NCBI GenBank assembly: GCA_902778925.1
Contig: CACYZN010000005.1
Span: forward strand, 1-49,124
DNA: 49,124 nucleotides
Direction: 5' to 3'
Source of the DNA: an uncultured Bacteroidota bacterium
Lineage (GTDB): Bacteria; Bacteroidota; Bacteroidia; Bacteroidales; P3
Within the stretch, counting starts at the first letter, position 1. The number at the start of each line of letters is the position of its first letter. The translations under genes were made by a program, and so were the position numbers. Below, one piece after another: positions 17,043 through 25,875 of this stretch. Under the pieces are notes generated by a model. It was given only the letters and a program-made list of their open reading frames with translations, was not told where the DNA came from and searched no databases.

Positions 17043-18044
17043 CTAGTGCTGGGCGCTGGTGTAGGTGTCCCAGCGGTCGACGAGTTGCTGCATGTCGGGC
17101 GGCATGGGGCTTTCGAAGCAGAGGTGGCGTCCGTCGGTGGGGTGGTCGAAGCCGAGTATGCGGGCGTGCAGTGCCTGACGCGGGCAGATGGCGAAGCAGT
17201 TCTCCACAAACTGGCGGTAGCGCGAGAAAGTGGTGCCTTTCAGTATGGCATCGCCACCGTAGGAGGCGTCGCTGAACAGCGGGTGGCCTATGTGGCGCAT
17301 GTGTGCGCGTATCTGGTGGGTGCGGCCGGTCTCGAGCACACATTCCACAAGGGTTACGTAGCCGAAGCGTTGCAGCACGTGCCAATGGGTGACGGCGTGT
17401 TTGCCGTGCTCGTCGTCGCACACGGCCATGATGCGGCGGTCTTGCGGCGAGCGGGCCAGGTTGCCCACTATGGTGCCGTGGTCGTCGGGCATGTCGCCCC
17501 AGACGAGGGCGTTGTATTTGCGCTCGATGGTGTGGTCGAAGAATTGGCGTGCGAGCACCACCTGGGCGTCCTCGGTCTTGGCGGCTATGAGCAGGCCCGA
17601 GGTGTCTTTGTCTATGCGATGTACGAGCAACGGTGGGTAGCCGAGGTGATGGTAGAGGCCGGCGGCCAGGGTGCCGGTCCAGTTGCCCACGCCCGGGTGC
17701 ACCACGAGGCCGGCGGGCTTGTCGACCACGATTACGGCGTCGTCCTCGTACACTATCGGGAAGTCGACCTCCTCGGGCTCCATCTTGAACTCGTGCGGCG
17801 GTTCGGGCAGCAGCACTGTGATGACGTCGAGTGGCTTTACCTTGTAGCTTGACTTGACGGGCTTGTCGTTGACACACACGCACTCGGCGCGAGCGGCGGC
17901 CTGCACCTTGGTGCGCGAGATACCCTCGAGACGCATCTGCAGGTAGCGGTCCAGGCGCATGGGCTCCTGGCCGCGGTCGACGGTGAAGCGGTGGTGCTCG
18001 TATAGTTCAGTCTGTTGCTCGATGTCGAGGTCTTCGGTGGCCAT
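17043..18044 (-). CDS. rluD: RluD-family 23S rRNA pseudouridine synthase
   Basis: The 333-residue enzyme isomerises uridines to pseudouridine in 23S rRNA. An S4 RNA-binding domain (about 19-80; MRLDRYLQMRLEGISRTKVQAA) precedes the catalytic domain with HRIDKDTSG, catalytic Asp145. Later motifs GRTHQIRAHMRHIGHPLFSD and LHARILGFDHP are typical of RluA/RluD. The start is the ATG at 18044, 2 bp after the stop of the T9SS protein gene; a longer open frame upstream runs antisense-free but out of phase with that gene and is not real. It is the last gene of the miaB-PASTA-T9SS-rluD unit. Confidence 0.93.
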   Translation of the reverse strand: MATEDLDIEQQTELYEHHRFTVDRGQEPMRLDRYLQMRLEGISRTKVQAAARAECVCVNDKPVKSSYKVKPLDVITVLLPEPPHEFKMEPEEVDFPIVYEDDAVIVVDKPAGLVVHPGVGNWTGTLAAGLYHHLGYPPLLVHRIDKDTSGLLIAAKTEDAQVVLARQFFDHTIERKYNALVWGDMPDDHGTIVGNLARSPQDRRIMAVCDDEHGKHAVTHWHVLQRFGYVTLVECVLETGRTHQIRAHMRHIGHPLFSDASYGGDAILKGTTFSRYRQFVENCFAICPRQALHARILGFDHPTDGRHLCFESPMPPDMQQLVDRWDTYTSAQH

Positions 18045-18046
18045 GG

Positions 18047-19888
18047 TCAGTGTTGTACTATCAATTTGGTGGTGGCGCCGATGCCGTCGGGAGTCATCGT
18101 GCGCAGTATATATACGCCGTTGGGCAGCGGCTCCACGTCGATGCGACCTCTGCGGCTGGTTGCCATCAGGCGGCCTTGCATGCTGTAGACCAGCACCGTG
18201 CTGCCTTCTGGAACGCCTGTCAGCAGCACCGTGCTGCTGGCCGGGTTGGGGCTGGCGCAAGGGTGCATGGCGGCCACCGGGGTTATGCCCACCGTGGCCC
18301 GTTGGCCGAAACAGGGCCGCAACAGCAGCGAGCCGCTCAGGATGCTCTGTTTCCACTCGGGCGAGGCCAGGTGCCAGATGCGCTCCGAGCTGTTCATGCT
18401 GCGGTCGAAGCCTATGTTGATGAAGGTGTTGCCCACCTGCTCGAAGCCTACGAGTATGCTGCCGTCGACCACCACGCCCTGCTCGAGCAGGTAGCGGTTC
18501 CAGCGGCCTGTGGCGGGCAGACGCCGGCTGCTGTCGCGATAGAGCACGGTCGAGGGGCGCCCGCTGGCGTCGGCCTGCCAGATGGTGATATAGAACTGCA
18601 CCGCCTCGTTCTGCCGCTGGTAGGTCTGGTTGAAATACATGTCCACAGCCGTCAGCGTGTCGGCCACGTTCAGGTCGAAGCGGTAGGCCAGCGAGATGCG
18701 CGATGCCGTCGAGGTGATGCCGTAGCCGTTCTCGGCCACACCGTCGTCGTAGGCATAGTAGTTGTCGAACACCTGCACGAACCGAGTGGTGTCGTTGGCC
18801 TGATGGTCGTCGCCGGCAGCGCCCTCGCGCACGGTGTGCACCACCGTGTAGGTGTGGGGCGTGGCGCTCTGCTCGAAGGTGTAGCCCACCGTGGGGTTGG
18901 TGTGTACGGGCGAGGTCTGGTACGAGCCTGCGGGTGCGTTCTCGTAGCCGCCGTCGTAGGTGTACAGCGTGTTGCCGTCGCCGTCCAGCACGCTGTAGCC
19001 GTAGTGGGTGGCGAGGGTCGACGAGTAGAGGTTGCCGATGCGCATGTTTATCTTCTGGGCCATGTCCGAGGGACGGAACTGGCGTGCCGGCATGGCCTGG
19101 TAGTGGCGCAGCATCGTGGGCGCGGGGTCTACAAAGGCTATATCGTGCGACACCGGCCCCAGGCTGGTATCGCGCCCGCGGTCCAGCAGCACGTAGTCTA
19201 TGCTCCACTGGTCGCCGCCCACGGTACGACCAGCCTTGCCGTCGCTCTCGAGCGAGCAGTAGTTGCGAAAGCGGAAGCGGAAGGTCGAGTCGAAGTAGAG
19301 GTCGTCGGCAATCGGTATCGCCACGTACTGCCAGGCGTGGCCGGTCCGGGCCAACAGCGTGTCCACGCTCACTCCGCCACGGCTCCACACCGTCTGCCAT
19401 TGGCCGCCGCCGTAGAACTCGAGCACCAGCGAGTCGTGGGCGTCCGGGCTGTCGCCCACGCGCTCCCACATATTGCCACTGCCGCCTCCCGGCAGGTAAT
19501 AGAAACTGAACACCACCGAGTCGGCAGCGCTCACCGTGTCGAGCCTGATGGGCAGCGATGTGGCGGTGTCGGCTGGGAAGAGCGATGTCGTGGCCTGGTC
19601 GTACAGGCTTCCGTCGGCGTCGTAGGCGTCGAGCGTAAGCACCCCGATGGTAGGCGGCAGCGGGGCGAACCCGTTGTCGACCGTGGCGCTGCTGCGGTCC
19701 CACAGTGTGGGATTGGCGGCGCCGCTGTAGTCCGAGAAATCGTCGAAGAAGGGCAACCCTACGGCCGTGGCGCTCTTGGCGGGCATGGGTTGCGCAAAGG
19801 CATGCCCTGCCGGCACCAGCATCTCCTGGGCCGTGGCCCAGGCGGTTGCCATCGCGAGCAGCAGCAATATCAGTCCGTGCTTTACCAT
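18047..19888 (-). CDS. T9SS-sorted secreted protein within the PASTA-rluD operon
   Basis: This 613-residue protein starts at the ATG at 19888 (MVKHGLILLLLAMATAWATAQ, a signal peptide); a GTG two codons earlier is possible. The body is beta-rich, with FFDDFSDYSGAANPTLWDRSSATVDNGFA near residue 45 (the DDF...W start seen in many Bacteroidetes lectin-like surface proteins) and jelly-roll-type stretches (DSVVFSFYYLPGG; DSTFRFRFRNY). It ends in a T9SS type A sorting domain (ASPNPASSTVLLTG ... NGVYILRTM). The function is unknown; surface location is predicted. Its start overlaps the PASTA gene end by 7 bp and its stop is 2 bp before rluD, so the three are translated from one message. Confidence 0.85.
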   Translation of the reverse strand: MVKHGLILLLLAMATAWATAQEMLVPAGHAFAQPMPAKSATAVGLPFFDDFSDYSGAANPTLWDRSSATVDNGFAPLPPTIGVLTLDAYDADGSLYDQATTSLFPADTATSLPIRLDTVSAADSVVFSFYYLPGGGSGNMWERVGDSPDAHDSLVLEFYGGGQWQTVWSRGGVSVDTLLARTGHAWQYVAIPIADDLYFDSTFRFRFRNYCSLESDGKAGRTVGGDQWSIDYVLLDRGRDTSLGPVSHDIAFVDPAPTMLRHYQAMPARQFRPSDMAQKINMRIGNLYSSTLATHYGYSVLDGDGNTLYTYDGGYENAPAGSYQTSPVHTNPTVGYTFEQSATPHTYTVVHTVREGAAGDDHQANDTTRFVQVFDNYYAYDDGVAENGYGITSTASRISLAYRFDLNVADTLTAVDMYFNQTYQRQNEAVQFYITIWQADASGRPSTVLYRDSSRRLPATGRWNRYLLEQGVVVDGSILVGFEQVGNTFINIGFDRSMNSSERIWHLASPEWKQSILSGSLLLRPCFGQRATVGITPVAAMHPCASPNPASSTVLLTGVPEGSTVLVYSMQGRLMATSRRGRIDVEPLPNGVYILRTMTPDGIGATTKLIVQH

Positions 19889-20766
19889 GACCACGTGTCG
19901 CGTTCTTCAATCTCGTCGGGCGAGGGACGTCCGTCGTCGATGTACCCGTCGTCCAATATCTTCGACGAGTCTACCTGGAATTCCTTTATCATCTTCTTCA
20001 CGTCGACCTCGTCGGCATCGACGTACCACAGCTCGACGCTGGTGCCGTAGGGGTAGCGCGAGACGCCCGTGTAGTCGGGCTCCTGGCGGTAGACCACGGC
20101 CGTCTGCCGGTCGCGCACGCCGCGGAAGTGCTCGCTGCCCACATTGAGCGAGGCTGAGAGTATGTCGCGTCGGGCTTTGTCGCGGGTCTTGCCGATGGCG
20201 AAGGGTACCACGCTGCGGCCGGTGCTGTCGCCGAGGCCGACGGTGAGGTCGACCACGGTGCCGCGCTCTATCTGTTGACCGGCGTAGAGGGTCTTGCCCT
20301 TGCTGCTCTGGTCTATGACGCTGTTCTTGTAGCGGTCGGCCACGAAGCGGAGGGTGCCTACCTCGAGGCCGGTATTGATTAGCTCGTTGACGGCTTGCCG
20401 CACAGTGAGGCCTGCCAGCTCGGGCAGCACGGCGTCCTCTGGCGTGTAGGCCGTCATGGTGATGTAGAGCTTGCGGCCGCGCTTGACGAGGGTGCCGGGC
20501 TTGGGGTCTTGGGTGAGTATGATGCCGCCGGCCTGGCCCGGACGGAATATCGAGTCTAGCACCACGACGTCGAGCGCCAGCGGGTTGTCGGCTTTCAGTT
20601 CGGCTATGTTGCCGCCCACGACGTCGGGCAGTTCGTATTCCTGTCCCTGCCGGGCGTAGATGCGTATGAACTGGAACACGATGAACAGTATGACCAGCGA
20701 GATGCCGAGCATGATGAGCACGTGTAGTACCCAGGGGTGTTGCTTGAGGAAGGGTTCTTTTGCCAT
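19882..20766 (-). CDS. PASTA domain membrane protein
   Basis: The 294-residue protein has one membrane helix near the N-terminus (about residues 13-36, LHVLIMLGISLVILFIVFQF) and three PASTA domains facing the periplasm (about 43-108 YELPDVVGGNIAELK; 112-183 AVLPELAGLTVRQAVNELINTGL; 187-258 SVVPFAIGKTRDKARRDIL). It has a charged tail. PASTA domains bind peptidoglycan stem peptides or beta-lactams. In many Bacteroidetes a PASTA gene of this kind precedes rluD and ddl. Here it starts 13 bp after miaB and overlaps the following T9SS gene. No kinase domain is present. Confidence 0.9.
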   Translation of the reverse strand: MAKEPFLKQHPWVLHVLIMLGISLVILFIVFQFIRIYARQGQEYELPDVVGGNIAELKADNPLALDVVVLDSIFRPGQAGGIILTQDPKPGTLVKRGRKLYITMTAYTPEDAVLPELAGLTVRQAVNELINTGLEVGTLRFVADRYKNSVIDQSSKGKTLYAGQQIERGTVVDLTVGLGDSTGRSVVPFAIGKTRDKARRDILSASLNVGSEHFRGVRDRQTAVVYRQEPDYTGVSRYPYGTSVELWYVDADEVDVKKMIKEFQVDSSKILDDGYIDDGRPSPDEIEERDTWSW

Positions 20767-20779
20767 AATGGTGGTTTGT

Positions 20780-22087
20780 CTATATCAGGTGTCCGAGCAG
20801 GGTGGCGGCGGTGCAGGAGTCGACGTGCACCTGGCGGTAGGTGCCGGGTACGGCGTCGCGGCGGTCGAAGACGAGCACTTTGTTTTGGCTGTTGCGGCCG
20901 AAGAGCTGTTCTTTGCTGCGGTGGCTTTCGCCCTCGACGAGCACCTCGTAGTCGCGTCCCACTTCGAGCTGGTTGTTTTCCAGGGCTATCTGTCCCTGGA
21001 GGTTGATTATTTCGTTGAGGCGCCTTGTCTTCTCGGCGTCGGCTATGTCGTCGGCCATGTGGCGGGCGGCGTAGGTGCCGTCGCGCTGCGAGTATTTGAA
21101 CATGAAGGCGTAGTCGTAGCGCACGCGGCGGAAGAGGTCGAGGGTGGCTTGGTGGTCCTCGAGGGTCTCGCCGCAGAAGCCTGCTATCACGTCGGTGGTG
21201 ATGGAGCAGTCGGGCAGGTGGCGCCGTATGGAGTCGACGCGGTCGAGGTACCACTCGATGGTGTAGTGCCGGTTCATGGCCTTGAGCATGCGGTTGCTTC
21301 CGCTCTGCACAGGCAGGTGTATGCAACGGCAGATGTTGGGGTGCGCTGCCATGACTTCGAGCAGGCTGTCGCTGAGGTCTTTGGGGTGCGAGGTGGCGAA
21401 GCGCACTCGCAGCGCGGGGTCGATGGAGGCCACACGGTCCATCAACTCGGGAAATCCGGCCTCGGTGTTGCGGTAGCTGTTTACATTTTGCCCGAGGAGG
21501 GTCACTTCGCGGTAGCCGCGGTCGAAGAGGTGCTGCGCCTCGGCCACGATGGTCTGCGGGTCGCGGCTGCGTTCGCGGCCTCGGGTGTAGGGCACCACGC
21601 AGTAGGAACAGTAGTTCTGGCAACCGCGCATGATGCTGATATAGGCCGAGATACCGTTGCTGCCCAGGCGCACGGGCTCGATGTCGGCGTAGGTCTCGGT
21701 GGTGCTCAGCTCGACTTCGGCGGCCTGCCGCCCATCGGCCACTTCGGCAAGTACTTGGGGCAAACGACGATAGGCGTCGGGACCGCACACGAACGACACG
21801 TTGTCTTCCTCGGCCATCAGCTGGTTCTGCAGGCGTTCGGCCATGCAGCCCAGCACGCCTATGCGCAGGCGCCCGTCGCGCACCTGCCGGGCCCGCAGCT
21901 CACGCACGCGGTGGCGCACCCGTTGCTCGGCGTTGTCGCGTATGGCACAGGTGTTTATCAGGCAGTAGTCGGCGTCGTCGAGGCTCTCGGCCATCGTGTA
22001 GCCGGCCTTTTGCAATATGGAGGCCACCACCTCGCTGTCGGCGAAGTTCATCTGGCATCCGTAGGTCTCTATATACACCTTTTCCAT
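20780..22087 (-). CDS. miaB: tRNA-2-methylthio-N6-isopentenyladenosine synthase
   Basis: This radical-SAM methylthiotransferase modifies A37 of tRNAs reading UNN codons. From the ATG at 22087 it has 435 residues. The N-terminal domain binds a second 4Fe-4S cluster through Cys11 (ETYGCQMN), Cys47 (NTCAI) and Cys81 (GCMAER). The radical-SAM motif is Cys156-x3-Cys160-x2-Cys163 (RGCQNYCSYC). A C-terminal TRAM domain follows (about 375-435; VLVEGESHRSKEQLFGRNSQNKVLVF). The TTG start at 22114 seen in the longer frame is not needed. A TAnnTTTG box lies 25 bp upstream. It is first in the miaB-PASTA-T9SS-rluD operon. Confidence 0.95.
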   Translation of the reverse strand: MEKVYIETYGCQMNFADSEVVASILQKAGYTMAESLDDADYCLINTCAIRDNAEQRVRHRVRELRARQVRDGRLRIGVLGCMAERLQNQLMAEEDNVSFVCGPDAYRRLPQVLAEVADGRQAAEVELSTTETYADIEPVRLGSNGISAYISIMRGCQNYCSYCVVPYTRGRERSRDPQTIVAEAQHLFDRGYREVTLLGQNVNSYRNTEAGFPELMDRVASIDPALRVRFATSHPKDLSDSLLEVMAAHPNICRCIHLPVQSGSNRMLKAMNRHYTIEWYLDRVDSIRRHLPDCSITTDVIAGFCGETLEDHQATLDLFRRVRYDYAFMFKYSQRDGTYAARHMADDIADAEKTRRLNEIINLQGQIALENNQLEVGRDYEVLVEGESHRSKEQLFGRNSQNKVLVFDRRDAVPGTYRQVHVDSCTAATLLGHLI

Positions 22088-22111
22088 GTGGTCGTACTCG
22101 AAAAGTGGATG

Positions 22112-22119
22112 CAAAAGTA
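22112..22119 (-). promoter_or_regulatory. Putative -7 box of the miaB operon
   Basis: TACTTTTG on the minus strand, followed by GCATCC, closely matches the equivalent element before lysS. The -33 box is poor: a TTTG occurs at 22135-22132 but only 12 bp away. Confidence 0.45.
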
Positions 22120-22225
22120 CGAATAAATTTCCAAACGACAGTAATTTTTATTCAACACTTGCAGTATCAATATGTTATGGCTTTTTGACAAAACTCGGAA
22201 AAACCACGATTTTTCGCCTATTGCA

Positions 22226-22350
22226 ACTGCCTGGAAATCAGCTGCTGGTAGGTATCAAGTCCGAACCAACTCCGAACCAACTCCGGACCATCTCCGGACC
22301 ACCTCCGGCCATGGTCGGTGATGGTACGTTGGGGGTACGTTGAAAGTACG
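22226..22350 (+). repeat. Family B dispersed 11-bp repeat element, copy 3
   Basis: Anchor ACTGCCTGGAAATCAG (22226-22241), units TCCGAACCAAC (22260 and 22271), TCCGGACCATC (22282), TCCGGACCACC (22293) and end unit TCCGGCCATGG (22304-22314). The 11-bp register then continues as TCGGTGATGGT, ACGTTGGGGGT and ACGTTGAAAGT to 22347. It lies between the miaB start and the lipoprotein gene end. Confidence 0.9.
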
Positions 22351-22409
22351 ATTGCTGTGCGGTCGGGGTAGGGCGGTGGCGCGGCGCGCAAGGTGCTGTA
22401 ATACAAACA

Positions 22410-22435
22410 AAGACCGAGGCCTGAGCCCCGGTCTT
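22410..22435 (-). terminator. Terminator of the coiled-coil lipoprotein gene
   Basis: AAGACCGAGG (22410-22419) pairs with CCCCGGTCTT (22426-22435) with one mismatch around a 6-base loop. It lies 30 bp beyond the lipoprotein stop on the minus strand. The stretch after the hairpin (TGTTTGTATT) is moderately T-rich. Confidence 0.65.
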
Positions 22436-22464
22436 CGCTGTGTATGCTATATGTATTCTTGCGT

Positions 22465-23337
22465 TTATTTGGTCGAAACCACCAGATAGTCAGTGTATTT
22501 CCAGAACTGGGTGGGGTTGAGTATGCGCAGGTAGGCTGTGATGTTGGGGTCTTCCTCGTCGGCCACCAGCTCGTAGCTGTCGACCGGGTGCTGCGAGATG
22601 ACCTGGGCCTTGCGCTTGTTGACGGCTATGGTGGTCACGGTGGTGCGGTCGATTTGAGTGAAGAGGGCGGTGTTCATGTCGGCCACGGTGGTCTGCTTGC
22701 GGCCGATGCCTATGAAGCCGCCGGTCTTGACCACTATGCCGGCCTCGCTCAGCTCGTCGTACGAGCCGACGATGAACCAGGCGCGGTTGGCGTCGGCGGT
22801 CTGGCGGGCTATGTGCTCGTCGCGCTTCTGCACGTCGGCGGTCAGCTGGTCGATATTGTCGTTCAGGCCTTTGATGACGACCTTGTTGTTCTCGAGCTCA
22901 GTCATGAGCTGGTTGATTTGTGCTTCCTGGGCGGCGCTGCGCTCTTCGAGGCGGGCAATGTAGGCCTCGAGGTCGCTGCTCTTCTTGCCCATGGCGCCGA
23001 TGCGCGAGTTGAGGTCGGCAATCTTCTTCTTATTGGCGGCCATGATGCTCTCTATCGAGCTCATCTGGTCGGCAATCTCCTTTTTGTGGCTGTACGAGCC
23101 TTCGGTATTGTTGCGACGCATCTCCTGTACGGTCGAGTACTTGGAGTTGATCATAGAAAGGTTGCTCTCGATGTCGTTCAGCATCTGGAAGAGGTCGTCG
23201 ATTTCGGTCTCCTTGGCGTCGACCACACCTTGCAGCGAGTCGATGGTGGCCTTCTGGCTTTCAATCTCTTTCTGGTTGCAGGCGGCCATGCCGAGGGCAA
23301 GTGTTGCGATGCCGACAAAGTAGATTATTCTTTTCAT
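22465..23337 (-). CDS. Coiled-coil lipoprotein, function unknown
   Basis: The 290-residue protein has a lipoprotein signal with the lipobox LGMAAC (lipidated Cys20). A long coiled coil follows (about residues 22-175), rich in heptad-like I/L spacing (IESQKATIDSLQGVVDAKETEIDDLFQMLNDIESNLS; LEERSAAQEAQINQLMTELENNKVVIKGLNDNIDQL). A small C-terminal globular domain starts with WFIVGSYDELSEAGIVVKTGGFIGIGRKQT and ends FWKYTDYLVVSTK. This architecture is frequent in Bacteroidetes and has no assigned role. It is probably anchored to a membrane, with the coil reaching into the periplasm. It is a single gene with its own terminator. Confidence 0.85.
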   Translation of the reverse strand: MKRIIYFVGIATLALGMAACNQKEIESQKATIDSLQGVVDAKETEIDDLFQMLNDIESNLSMINSKYSTVQEMRRNNTEGSYSHKKEIADQMSSIESIMAANKKKIADLNSRIGAMGKKSSDLEAYIARLEERSAAQEAQINQLMTELENNKVVIKGLNDNIDQLTADVQKRDEHIARQTADANRAWFIVGSYDELSEAGIVVKTGGFIGIGRKQTTVADMNTALFTQIDRTTVTTIAVNKRKAQVISQHPVDSYELVADEEDPNITAYLRILNPTQFWKYTDYLVVSTK

Positions 23338-23453
23338 TTCTTAGTGGTTTTACTATTGTCCCTAGTTGGGGTTCAACTGTTTCGACGTTTATAACGCGAA
23401 TGTCGATGCGATTATTGCACATTGTGCGGCTGCAATGTGTTAAATATTCCTAA

Positions 23454-23495
23454 AGTGCCTCTCTTTTCCCCTGTGTAGAGGGAAAGAGAGGCACT
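23454..23495 (-). terminator. Terminator of the dcp-rnr operon
   Basis: A 16-bp stem with one bulge: AGTGCCTCTCTTTTCCC at 23454-23470 and GGGAAAGAGAGGCACT at 23480-23495, around a 9-base loop. On the minus strand it is followed by TTTAGGAATATTT. It lies about 70 bp past the rnr stop. Confidence 0.8.
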
Positions 23496-23565
23496 GCTGC
23501 GTTGCTGGAAACCAGATGGTTGATGGGGTGAGCCCTGTGCGTGGGACTTCCGCCGTGCGCGGGTG

Positions 23566-25875
23566 CTACTTTGTGGCCTGCTTGGAGTGTTTCTTCGGGT
23601 GCCGACGCGGCTTCTTCCCGTCGGCTTTGCCGTTCTTGGCGTCGCCGCGCTGTGGCTTCTTGCTGCCGCCTTTGGCGGGCTGCTTTGTGCGCTGGGGTTC
23701 CTCGTCGTCGACCAGTTCGAAATCTATCTGTTTCTTCAGCATGTCGACGCGCTTCACGCGTATGTTCACCGGGTAGCCCAGTTTGTATGTGCGGCCGTGG
23801 CGGCGGCCGATGACCTGGTAGTTGTCCTCGTCGAGCATGTAGTAGTCGTCCTTCAGCGAGCCGATGGGTATCATGCCCTCGCACTTGTTGCCCTCGATTT
23901 CGGCATAAACGCCCCACTTGCTTACGCCGCTGATGAGGGCGGGGAAGACCTGTCCCAGCTTGTCGGCCAGGAACTCGGCTTGCTTGTACTTCACGCTGGT
24001 GCGCTCGGCGTCGGCGGCCTTCTTCTCCATCACCGAGCAGTGCTTGCAGTACTCCTCGTACTCGTCGGCGTTGGCCGACTTGCCGTCGTGCAGGTACAGG
24101 TCCAGCAGGCGGTGCACCATCAGGTCGGGGTAGCGGCGTATGGGCGAGGTAAAGTGGGTGTAGTACGGGAAAGCGAGGCCGTAGTGGCCTATGTTCTCCG
24201 TGCTGTAGTAGGCCTTGCTCATGGTGCGGATGGCTATAGTGTCTATCATGTTCTCCTCGCCGCGGCCGGCAATGTTCTCGAACAGCCGGTTGTAGCTTTC
24301 TGCAAGGGCCTTGCGGCTGCCGGTCTTCATGCTGAAGCCCAGCTTGGCCACAAACTCGACAAATGTGTTGAGCTTCTCGGGGTTCGGCTCGTCGTGTACG
24401 CGGTAGACGAAGGTCTTGGCCTTGTTGGTGGTGCCGTTCTTGGCTTTGCCGGAGGGCTTGCCTATGTATTCCGCCACGGTCTTGTTGGCCAGCAGCATGA
24501 ACTCCTCGATTAGCCAGTTGGCCTCCTTGCTCTCCTTGATGTAGACACCTATGGGCTTGGCGTTCTCGTCCAGCTGGAATTTCACCTCCTGGGTCTCGAA
24601 GTTTATGGCGCCTGTCTTGAAGCGGGCCTCGCGCAGCTTGCTCGCCAGGGCGTGCAGGCTCAGTATGGCATGCTCCAGTTCCGTGGAATCTCCGCTTTTC
24701 TCTTTCGGCACTCCGTTCTCGATTATCTCCTGAGCCTCCTCGTAGGCCATTCGGCGGTCGCTGCGTATCACAGTCTTGCCCATCCAGCTCCCGAGGACTT
24801 TTGCTTTGGCATCCATCTCCATCACCACGCTGAAGCAGAGCTTCTCCTCGTCCTGGCGCAGGGAACAGACGTCGTTGCACAGTTTCTCGGGCAGCATGGG
24901 TATGGTGCGGTCGACCAGATAGACGCTGGTGCCGCGCTCGTAGGCTTCGCGGTCTATGGCGCTGCCGGGCTTGACGTAGTGGCTGACGTCGGCTATGTGC
25001 ACGCCCACCTCGACGTGGCCGTTCCCCAGCTCGCGGTAGGAGAGGGCGTCGTCGAAGTCCTTGGCGTCGGCTGGGTCGATGGTGAAGGTGAGCACATCGC
25101 GGAAGTCGCGCCTGCTGGCCACTTCTTTCTTCGTCGGGCGGCGTATCTTTTTGGCTTCGTCTTCGGCGGCCTTGGGGAATTCGAGCGGGAAGTCGTACTC
25201 GGCCAGGATGGACTGCATCTCGACGTTGTTGTCGCCGGGTTTGCCCAGCCGCTTGACGACCTTGCCCACAGGGTTGTTCATGCGCTCGGGCCAGTCGGTC
25301 ATCTCTACCAGCACCTTCTCGCCGTTCTCGGCACCGCCCAGATCGTCGATGTGGATGAATATATCTACCGGCATGGTGCGGCTGTCGCTGACCATGAAGG
25401 CAAATCGTTCCTGCTTCTGGATGACACCCACAAAGCGGGTCTTGGCGCGCTTCAGTATCTCGACCACCTGTCCCTCGGGCTTGTGCATCTTGCGCTGGGG
25501 GAACATCAGCACGCGCACCGTGTCGCCGTGCAGGGCGTGGTGGGTGTTGTTGGGGGCTATCTGTATGTCCTCGCGGCCTTCCTCGTTGGGTATTACATAG
25601 GCCTTGCCGCTCTGCTTCATGTCGATGGTGCCCTCGACGTAGTTCTTCGGCACCAGGTCGTCGTCGATGCTCTTGGGGTTTATCTTGTACTTGCCTTTGT
25701 GGTCGTCTTCGATGAGGTGCTTGTCCTCGGCGAGCTGCTGGATGGTGCGTATCACCTCCTGCCGCTCGGCTTTGCTGCCGGCGCCTATGCGCGAGCTGAT
25801 TTGCTTGTGGTTGTAGGCGTCGAAGGGATTGTTGGCGAATATCTTTAGTATCTGTTTTGCTAAAATCTCGTTCAT
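23566..25875 (-). CDS. rnr: Ribonuclease R
   Basis: This 3'-5' exoribonuclease degrades structured RNA in the cytoplasm. The 769-residue protein has an N-terminal helix-turn-helix-like RNase II/R domain, two cold-shock-like domains (about 80-240; GTIDMKQSGKAYVIPNEEGREDI and FVGVIQKQERFAFMV), and the RNB catalytic domain with DPADAKDFDDALSY (267-280) carrying the metal-binding aspartates. A C-terminal S1 domain follows (FPALISGVSKWGVYAEIEGNKCEGMI), then a Lys/Arg-rich tail. About 8-10 extra residues (VPKEKSGDSTE) appear after EAQEIIENG compared with the usual family spacing. The start ATG overlaps the dcp stop as ATGA. Confidence 0.95.
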   Translation of the reverse strand: MNEILAKQILKIFANNPFDAYNHKQISSRIGAGSKAERQEVIRTIQQLAEDKHLIEDDHKGKYKINPKSIDDDLVPKNYVEGTIDMKQSGKAYVIPNEEGREDIQIAPNNTHHALHGDTVRVLMFPQRKMHKPEGQVVEILKRAKTRFVGVIQKQERFAFMVSDSRTMPVDIFIHIDDLGGAENGEKVLVEMTDWPERMNNPVGKVVKRLGKPGDNNVEMQSILAEYDFPLEFPKAAEDEAKKIRRPTKKEVASRRDFRDVLTFTIDPADAKDFDDALSYRELGNGHVEVGVHIADVSHYVKPGSAIDREAYERGTSVYLVDRTIPMLPEKLCNDVCSLRQDEEKLCFSVVMEMDAKAKVLGSWMGKTVIRSDRRMAYEEAQEIIENGVPKEKSGDSTELEHAILSLHALASKLREARFKTGAINFETQEVKFQLDENAKPIGVYIKESKEANWLIEEFMLLANKTVAEYIGKPSGKAKNGTTNKAKTFVYRVHDEPNPEKLNTFVEFVAKLGFSMKTGSRKALAESYNRLFENIAGRGEENMIDTIAIRTMSKAYYSTENIGHYGLAFPYYTHFTSPIRRYPDLMVHRLLDLYLHDGKSANADEYEEYCKHCSVMEKKAADAERTSVKYKQAEFLADKLGQVFPALISGVSKWGVYAEIEGNKCEGMIPIGSLKDDYYMLDEDNYQVIGRRHGRTYKLGYPVNIRVKRVDMLKKQIDFELVDDEEPQRTKQPAKGGSKKPQRGDAKNGKADGKKPRRHPKKHSKQATK

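Noticed and set aside
17043-19910. A 955-residue open frame joining rluD to upstream sequence
   Set aside because: Its first 620 residues are Arg/Pro/His-rich nonsense antiphase to the T9SS protein gene; only the last 333 residues, from the ATG at 18044, are RluD.
23390-23450. Imperfect palindrome (TTGCACATTGTGC with TGCAATGTG) upstream of the rnr terminator region
   Set aside because: Pairing is short and ambiguous, with no gene-regulatory context that supports it.
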